From an uncultured bacterium (GTDB lineage: Bacteria > Bacillota > Clostridia > TANB77 > CAG-508), in contig CAJMQM010000038.1 of the NCBI GenBank assembly GCA_905215615.1, positions 1 through 9,182 of the forward strand: DNA of 9,182 bases, in the 5' to 3' direction. Position 1 is the first letter of the stretch, and each line of letters starts with the position of its first letter. The notes beneath the pieces are model-generated. The model was given only the letters and a program-made list of their open reading frames with translations. It ran no database searches and had not been told where the DNA came from. Both the position numbers and the translations under genes were made by a program. Below are positions 5,435 to 9,182 of the stretch, piece after piece.

Positions 5435-6709
5435 TTATTTTGGATTTACTATTGATAAAACTTCTTTTTCTTCTTTAAATACTTCTTTTAAAATGCTTTC
5501 TGTATATTCTTTACTTACTGTATTAAATTCTTCTATATAATCGAAACTGTTTATTCCTTTCATTTTGTCTGCTAAAAACATCCTTGCAATATCTGCAACG
5601 CTGTTATATTCTATTGCATAATCTCCATATACTTTCTTTTTCATCCTATTAAAATGTTCTTCATCCAATCCATTTTTTATATAATTGTTTACTTGTTTTG
5701 TTGTTTCTTCATAAACTCTTTTTGGGTCTTTTGACTGCCCAGATATTGTAATGTGTGCATATTCACTGCTAAATTCATAGTCAAAATTTGGCTCACTAAG
5801 TAATATATTTTCTTCATATAACTTTTTATATAATTCTGAGCTTTTTCCTATTATCATATTTAATAAAATTTCTATTGCTATATGTTTTTTTACTAGACTT
5901 TCTTTTTCTGAAACACTATCTTTATACCCTATTAAAAATAGCGGATTACTTAACTCCATATTAACTTCTTTTATTTTTTTATTAATTCCCGCTTCTTCTT
6001 TAGCATAAATTCTTTTTATTTCCCCTTGATTTTCTTTTGGAACTAATCTTTTCTTTATTTCTTCTAATAGTTTCTCTGGTTCAAAGTCTCCGCAAACTAC
6101 CATTGTCATGTTTGATGGGTTATAAAAAGTATTGTAACATTTATATAATACGTCTGGATTTATTTTGCTAATTGATTCTACTGTGCCTGCAATATCTATT
6201 TTTATTGGATTTTCTTTGTACATGCACTCCATTGCGTTCATGTAAAGTCTCCAGCCTGGGTCATCGTCATACATGCCAATTTCTTGACCTATTATTCCTT
6301 TTTCCTTTTCGACATTTTCGTCTGTAAAATATGGGTGTTGTACATAGTCCATTAATTCGTCTAATCCTTCATAGAAGTTATCTGTACATTCAAATAAATA
6401 TGCTGTGTGGTCATTTGTTGTGTATGCATTTGCATCAATTCCTAGTGCCATTAGTGTGTCTAAACTGTTAGTTCCGTTAGGTTGTTCGAACATTTTATGT
6501 TCTAAAAAATGTGCTACTCCATCTGGTATATATACTTCTTCTCCAGTTTTAGGCATAATAAAATGATTATCAATAGAGCCAAAGTGTGTGCCCCATATTA
6601 TATATTTTTTTATAGCGTTCTTTTTTGGTATTATAATAATGTTCATGCCATTTTCTAGCTTTTCTATATATGCTTTTTCTTTTATTTTTGAGCTTTCTAT
6701 TATTTTCAT
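5435..6709 (-). CDS. yfmH: M16 zinc metallopeptidase family protein YfmH
   Basis: A 424-residue M16B-family protein of full length. The inverted zinc site HFLEH is at residues 67-71 (H67, E70, H71), followed 72 residues later by IGQE with E143, the probable third zinc ligand, then MYDDDPGWRLY. The C-terminal half has the M16 fold, but where active partners carry an RE-x-x-L-A-Y motif this protein has YEENILLSEPNFDY (about 298-311). That suggests the substrate-handling Arg/Tyr come from YfmF. In annotation pipelines this pair is called EF-P 5-aminopentanol modification-associated YfmF/YfmH (ymfF/ymfH in Bacillus subtilis); the true substrate is not evident here. Start 6709 has AAAGGAGA 6 bases upstream. 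It lies 69 bases after yfmF with no terminator seen between them, so the two are probably co-transcribed. Confidence 0.9.
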   Translation of the reverse strand: MKIIESSKIKEKAYIEKLENGMNIIIIPKKNAIKKYIIWGTHFGSIDNHFIMPKTGEEVYIPDGVAHFLEHKMFEQPNGTNSLDTLMALGIDANAYTTNDHTAYLFECTDNFYEGLDELMDYVQHPYFTDENVEKEKGIIGQEIGMYDDDPGWRLYMNAMECMYKENPIKIDIAGTVESISKINPDVLYKCYNTFYNPSNMTMVVCGDFEPEKLLEEIKKRLVPKENQGEIKRIYAKEEAGINKKIKEVNMELSNPLFLIGYKDSVSEKESLVKKHIAIEILLNMIIGKSSELYKKLYEENILLSEPNFDYEFSSEYAHITISGQSKDPKRVYEETTKQVNNYIKNGLDEEHFNRMKKKVYGDYAIEYNSVADIARMFLADKMKGINSFDYIEEFNTVSKEYTESILKEVFKEEKEVLSIVNPK

Positions 6710-6778
6710 TAAAATTCTCCTTTCAATTTTTTATAAAAGGTTTATATTCTTAGTTTTTATGTGTTTTTAAACAATTTA

Positions 6779-8029
6779 TTAATTTTTTAAAAAGTAAATT
6801 GTGTTAATATTAATTTTATTTGCTATATCTATAACTTGCTCTTTTGTTGTGTTTTGTATCTTTTCTTCATATTCTTTTATTGTAGTATGTTCATCTGCTA
6901 ATTCTTGCCCATAATCATATGTTATTTCTGTATCTTGTTCTGCAGATATGCTTTTTATGCTTGCTATTATTAATTTTTTTGCGTCTTCCATTTCTTCTTT
7001 GGTAAAGTTTCCTTTTTTCATATCTTTAAGTTGTTCTTTAATTGTTTCTAATGCTTTTTCATATTTGTCTATGTCTATTCCACAATGTACAAGTATTATA
7101 TTTTTTGTTCTTACATAACTTGAACTTGCTGTATATGCTAAACTATTTTTTTCTCTTACATTTTGGAATAATTTTGAGTTTGCTCCTCCTCCTAAAATTG
7201 CATTATATACAGATACTGCAAACCTTGAGTCTTTGTCGTTGCTGTTTATTTGCAGACCTAGTACCAATTTTCCTTGGGTTACGTCCATACTTTCTTCTAC
7301 TTTCTTAGGGTGTTCTTCGCTTTTTCTTTCTGTCATTTCGTTGTTTACTATATAATCTGCTTTTCTTGGCTTTATGTTGTTTTCTTGTAGTCTTTTTGTT
7401 ATCATTTCTTCTACTTCATTGTTTTCGAATATTCCAGAATAGTATACATCTATTTTACAGTTTTGTATAAGTTCTTTATAGTATTCATATAGATTTTGTG
7501 AATTTATGTTTTCTAGGTCTTCTACATAACCATATTTATATAGTCCATATGGCTCGTTTTTAAATATTTCTTCTATACATCTATCTAAAGAGTATCTTGC
7601 TTTGTTATCTATTTTTCCATTTATAATTTGTTTTAAGTTTTCTTTTTCTCCTTCGACATATTCACTTTTGAATCCATTGTTTTCTATAAGTGGATTTGTT
7701 ACTATGTCTAGTAATATATTTATACATTTTTGAGTTAGATTTTCTTTTTCTGGCAAAAATTCTTCGTTTAAAGCTTCTAAGTAGAATTTAATAATATGAT
7801 TATCTCCTGTTTTTTCTATACCACAGTCAAAACTTGCACCATACATTTCTTCTAATTCTTTGCTAATTTGTTCTTGTGATTTTATTTTCATTGTTCCTCT
7901 TCTTAGAACAGCAGCGATTAGTGCATCTTTTGTTATGTTTTCTCTTTTTAGTGGAGTTGCTAAAAAAACTGCATATAGGTTTGTTTTAAATTGGTTTGTT
8001 TCTATTTTATGAATTTTTATTCCTTCCAT
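6779..8029 (-). CDS. yfmF: M16-family protein YfmF (no HxxEH; partner of YfmH)
   Basis: A 416-residue M16B-family protein. The N-terminal half lacks HxxEH: the matching stretch reads AAVLRRGTMKIKS (about 39-51), so it cannot bind catalytic zinc itself. The C-terminal half keeps the M16 partner motif LGGGANSKLFQNVREKNSL, continuing AYTASSSY, with R292 and Y299. This is complementary to YfmH and matches the split-active-site arrangement known for two-subunit M16B peptidases. Start 8029 is preceded by AAAGGATG, a moderate ribosome site, about 6 bases upstream. Upstream lies a 226-base gap after the rpsU terminator that holds a palindrome, repeats and a likely -10 TATAAT. Name and family are secure; the reaction in this organism is inferred only from family. 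Confidence 0.88.
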   Translation of the reverse strand: MEGIKIHKIETNQFKTNLYAVFLATPLKRENITKDALIAAVLRRGTMKIKSQEQISKELEEMYGASFDCGIEKTGDNHIIKFYLEALNEEFLPEKENLTQKCINILLDIVTNPLIENNGFKSEYVEGEKENLKQIINGKIDNKARYSLDRCIEEIFKNEPYGLYKYGYVEDLENINSQNLYEYYKELIQNCKIDVYYSGIFENNEVEEMITKRLQENNIKPRKADYIVNNEMTERKSEEHPKKVEESMDVTQGKLVLGLQINSNDKDSRFAVSVYNAILGGGANSKLFQNVREKNSLAYTASSSYVRTKNIILVHCGIDIDKYEKALETIKEQLKDMKKGNFTKEEMEDAKKLIIASIKSISAEQDTEITYDYGQELADEHTTIKEYEEKIQNTTKEQVIDIANKININTIYFLKN

Positions 8030-8099
8030 ATTAACATCCTTTCTTTTTTGAACTTTTATAATCTGCTTTTAAATAGATTACTTTGTATTACTATTTTTT

Positions 8100-8105
8100 A
8101 TTATA
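8100..8105 (-). promoter_or_regulatory. Possible -10 element for yfmF-yfmH
   Basis: Minus-strand TATAAT lies 70 bases before the yfmF start. The -35 position at 17-18 bases is poor (GTATAA or TGTATA) and falls inside a repeated AAAAGTGTAT element, so the promoter may need an activator. Offered with caution because TATAAT is common in DNA this AT-rich. Confidence 0.35.
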
Positions 8106-8134
8106 ATACACTTTTGGCAATTTTATACACTTTT
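8106..8134 (-). repeat. Direct repeat AAAAGTGTAT, 19-base period
   Basis: Two exact copies of the minus-strand decamer AAAAGTGTAT (8106-8115 and 8125-8134) flank TAAAATTGCC-like sequence directly upstream of the candidate yfmF -10. They cover the -35 area, as a regulator's tandem half-sites would. Confidence 0.5.
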
Positions 8135-8182
8135 ATTTTTCTTAAATATAACCAAAAAATATTAATTTTACAGTTTATGTTT

Positions 8183-8208
8183 TCCACACTTTGTATACAT
8201 ATTGTGGA
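8183..8208. promoter_or_regulatory. 26-bp imperfect palindrome in the rpsU-yfmF gap (operator candidate)
   Basis: TCCACA (8183-8188) and TGTGGA (8203-8208) are inverted repeats centred exactly on the perfect palindrome TGTATACA (8192-8199). Over the 26 bases, 11 of 13 symmetric pairs match. No T tract follows on either strand, so an operator for a dimeric regulator fits better than a terminator. The TTTTCCACA arm also resembles a DnaA box. Confidence 0.5.
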
Positions 8209-8252
8209 TTTAAAGTTTAATAATTACCATTTTTGTGTATAACTATAAATTT

Positions 8253-8284
8253 AAAAGGCGTCTTCAAATAATTTGAAAACGCCT
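8253..8284 (-). terminator. Intrinsic terminator of rpsU
   Basis: Arms AGGCGT (8256-8261) and ACGCCT (8279-8284) form a GC-rich base, extended after one mismatch by TTCAAA pairing with TTTGAA around a 3-base TAA loop. The minus-strand transcript then continues TTTTAAATTT. It starts 20 bases after the rpsU stop. Confidence 0.8.
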
Positions 8285-8303
8285 AAATATATGTAACTAT
8301 ATA

Positions 8304-8474
8304 TTAAAATTTTCTTTTTCTTGCTGCCTCTGATTTCTTTTTTCTTTTAACGCTTGGCTTTTCATAGTGTTCTCTTTTTCTAACTTCTTGTAGAACTCCA
8401 TTTCTAGCACATTGTCTCTTAAATCTCTTTAAGGCATCCTCTATATTCCCATTATTAACTTTAACCTCTGACAT
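8304..8474 (-). CDS. rpsU: Small ribosomal subunit protein S21 (bS21)
   Basis: A 56-residue, very basic protein beginning MSEVKVNNGNIEDALKRFKR. It continues with QCARNGVLQEVRKREHYEKP and ends in a Lys/Arg-rich tail (RKKKSEAARKRKF). This is the standard length and sequence pattern of S21 in Firmicutes, a protein of the 30S platform near the 16S rRNA 3' end that helps translation initiation. The start at 8474 has GGGAGGGG about 6 bases upstream. The gene forms its own transcription unit, with a consensus promoter about 90 bases upstream, a structured leader and a terminator 20 bases after the stop. It is not next to yqeY or dnaG, its frequent neighbours in other genomes; nrdG is upstream. Confidence 0.97.
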   Translation of the reverse strand: MSEVKVNNGNIEDALKRFKRQCARNGVLQEVRKREHYEKPSVKRKKKSEAARKRKF

Positions 8475-8497
8475 AATTTCCCCTCCCTTCAGTAATT

Positions 8498-8549
8498 ACA
8501 CTCTTACGTGTGGGATTTTCTTTTATGAACACTTTTTACTTTTGTGTTC
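8498..8549 (-). promoter_or_regulatory. Structured leader of rpsU
   Basis: The transcript leader (about 80 bases) can fold a perfect 6-bp hairpin GAACAC/GTGTTC (8544-8549 with 8527-8532, loop of 11). A weaker 4-bp stem ACAC/GTGT (8508-8511 with 8498-8501) lies closer to the ribosome site. Such leaders often mediate ribosomal-protein feedback. I do not recognise a named family. Confidence 0.4.
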
Positions 8550-8562
8550 CACCATGCAATTA

Positions 8563-8591
8563 ATTATACTAATCTTGGTTAAATTTGTCAA
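8563..8591 (-). promoter_or_regulatory. Consensus sigma-A promoter of rpsU
   Basis: Minus-strand TTGACA (8586-8591), a 17-base spacer and TATAAT (8563-8568): a 12/12 match with optimal spacing, as expected for a highly expressed ribosomal gene. Transcription would start near 8556. Confidence 0.92.
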
Positions 8592-8619
8592 TATATCTAA
8601 AAAAATTTATATTTTATTT

Positions 8620-9114
8620 CTAGTCTTCGTATTTTTCTATTTTTCCTTCTTTTAAACTTTTTTGTACATCTATAACTCTTTGGTTTGATGAGCCACAATA
8701 TTTTAATCTAGGGTCTCTTAGTTCGTCTACATATTGCCCGTCTACTAGCACATCAATGTATTTTAGTACTTCTTTGTTTTGTAGGTCTCTATCAAATAAG
8801 AATCCTGACCATACCCACAAGTTTTTATTAGGGAATTTTTCTTTAAATTTCTTAGCAAGTTCGGTTGTTCCAGATATATTAATTGGGTGCATTGGTTCTC
8901 CACCCAATATTGATAGTCCTTCTACATTTTCATTTTCGCACAATGATAAAACTTGGTCTATAGCATCTTGTGTAAATTCTTCTCCTCCCATAAAGTCATG
9001 AGTTTCTGGGTTAAAGCAATTTTTGCAATTAAATGTACAACCTTGCATAAATATAGATACTCTTACTCCTGGTCCATTTGAAATGTCCATTTTTCTAATT
9101 TTATTATATCTCAT
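8620..9114 (-). CDS. nrdG: Anaerobic ribonucleoside-triphosphate reductase activating protein
   Basis: A 164-residue radical-SAM activase that puts the glycyl radical on the class III ribonucleotide reductase NrdD, allowing dNTP synthesis without oxygen. The radical-SAM cluster motif is CTFNCKNC (C26, C30, C33), preceded by SNGPGVRVSIFMQG. The SAM-binding glycine motif LSILGGEPM has GGEP at 71-74. The C-terminal part contains WVWSGFLFD and a stretch around DVLVDGQYVDELRDP, both typical of NrdG. Length is normal. I chose ATG 9114 because AGAGG lies 7 bases upstream; ATG 9132 lacks a ribosome site and lies before it. nrdD normally lies upstream and would be beyond the right edge. No terminator is obvious before the rpsU promoter, which begins 29 bases past the stop. 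Confidence 0.93.
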   Translation of the reverse strand: MRYNKIRKMDISNGPGVRVSIFMQGCTFNCKNCFNPETHDFMGGEEFTQDAIDQVLSLCENENVEGLSILGGEPMHPINISGTTELAKKFKEKFPNKNLWVWSGFLFDRDLQNKEVLKYIDVLVDGQYVDELRDPRLKYCGSSNQRVIDVQKSLKEGKIEKYED

Positions 9115-9182
9115 TGTATTTCCTCTTTTCATTTTTCTAGAATTTGTATGTTTTTATAAAAAATATAACGATTTTGGCATAA

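Noticed and set aside
7991..8242. Plus-strand 83-codon frame over the rpsU-yfmF gap
   Set aside because: Composition follows the AT-rich spacer, and there is no ribosome site or family resemblance; the gap is better explained as regulatory DNA.
8100..8260. Chromosomal origin of replication
   Set aside because: DnaA-box-like sequences are present, but there is no dnaA, dnaN or rpmH nearby and no clear AT-rich unwinding repeat array; too weak to call an origin.
9137..9182. Tail of an upstream gene (minus-strand frame ending FIKTYKF then TAG) before nrdG
   Set aside because: Only about 15 codons are visible, with no match to the NrdD C-terminus that I can recognise; could be spacer.

Overview
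This window looks like the chromosome of a low-GC, Gram-positive, probably endospore-forming Clostridia-type bacterium. The DNA is strongly AT-rich, Shine-Dalgarno sites are strong (AGGAGG), sigma-A-like promoters are near consensus, TGA is used as a stop (standard bacterial code), and the proteins are Firmicute-like: YfmF/YfmH, a Spo0E-like phosphatase, a PrgI-family protein and Mbov_0395-type pilins. Every gene I can support lies on the minus strand, so the window reads from right to left. No species can be assigned from the sequence alone.

Right part (9114 to about 5390), housekeeping: nrdG (activase of anaerobic ribonucleotide reductase); rpsU (ribosomal protein S21) with a consensus promoter, a hairpin-bearing leader and its own terminator; then two M16-family peptidase homologues, yfmF and yfmH. 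YfmH keeps the HxxEH zinc site and YfmF keeps the C-terminal Arg/Tyr motif, so the two probably form a heterodimer. The rpsU-yfmF gap holds a 26-bp imperfect palindrome and several DnaA-box-like sequences. Directly after yfmH is a hairpin and then a frameshifted C-terminal relic of lgt (prolipoprotein diacylglyceryl transferase).

Middle (5136 to 4787): a small Spo0E-like aspartyl-phosphate phosphatase gene stands alone, with its own TTGACT-17-TATTTT promoter and a strong intrinsic terminator.

Left part (4773 to 1), a type IV secretion or conjugation-type cassette of monoderm type. Three tandem VirB2/TrbC-like pilin genes sit behind a promoter with helically phased A-tracts and end in a strong terminator. 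A second promoter then drives prgI (VirB3-like), a membrane-anchored TraC-like/VirB4-N-terminal-like protein, and a VirB4 ATPase that runs off the left edge. The last three genes overlap and look translationally coupled. The layout suggests that pilin subunits are made separately from, and probably in excess of, the membrane machine. Coupling protein, relaxase, VirB6-like channel and cell-wall hydrolase are not in view, so whether this is a conjugative element, a fixed secretion machine or a DNA-uptake system cannot be settled here.
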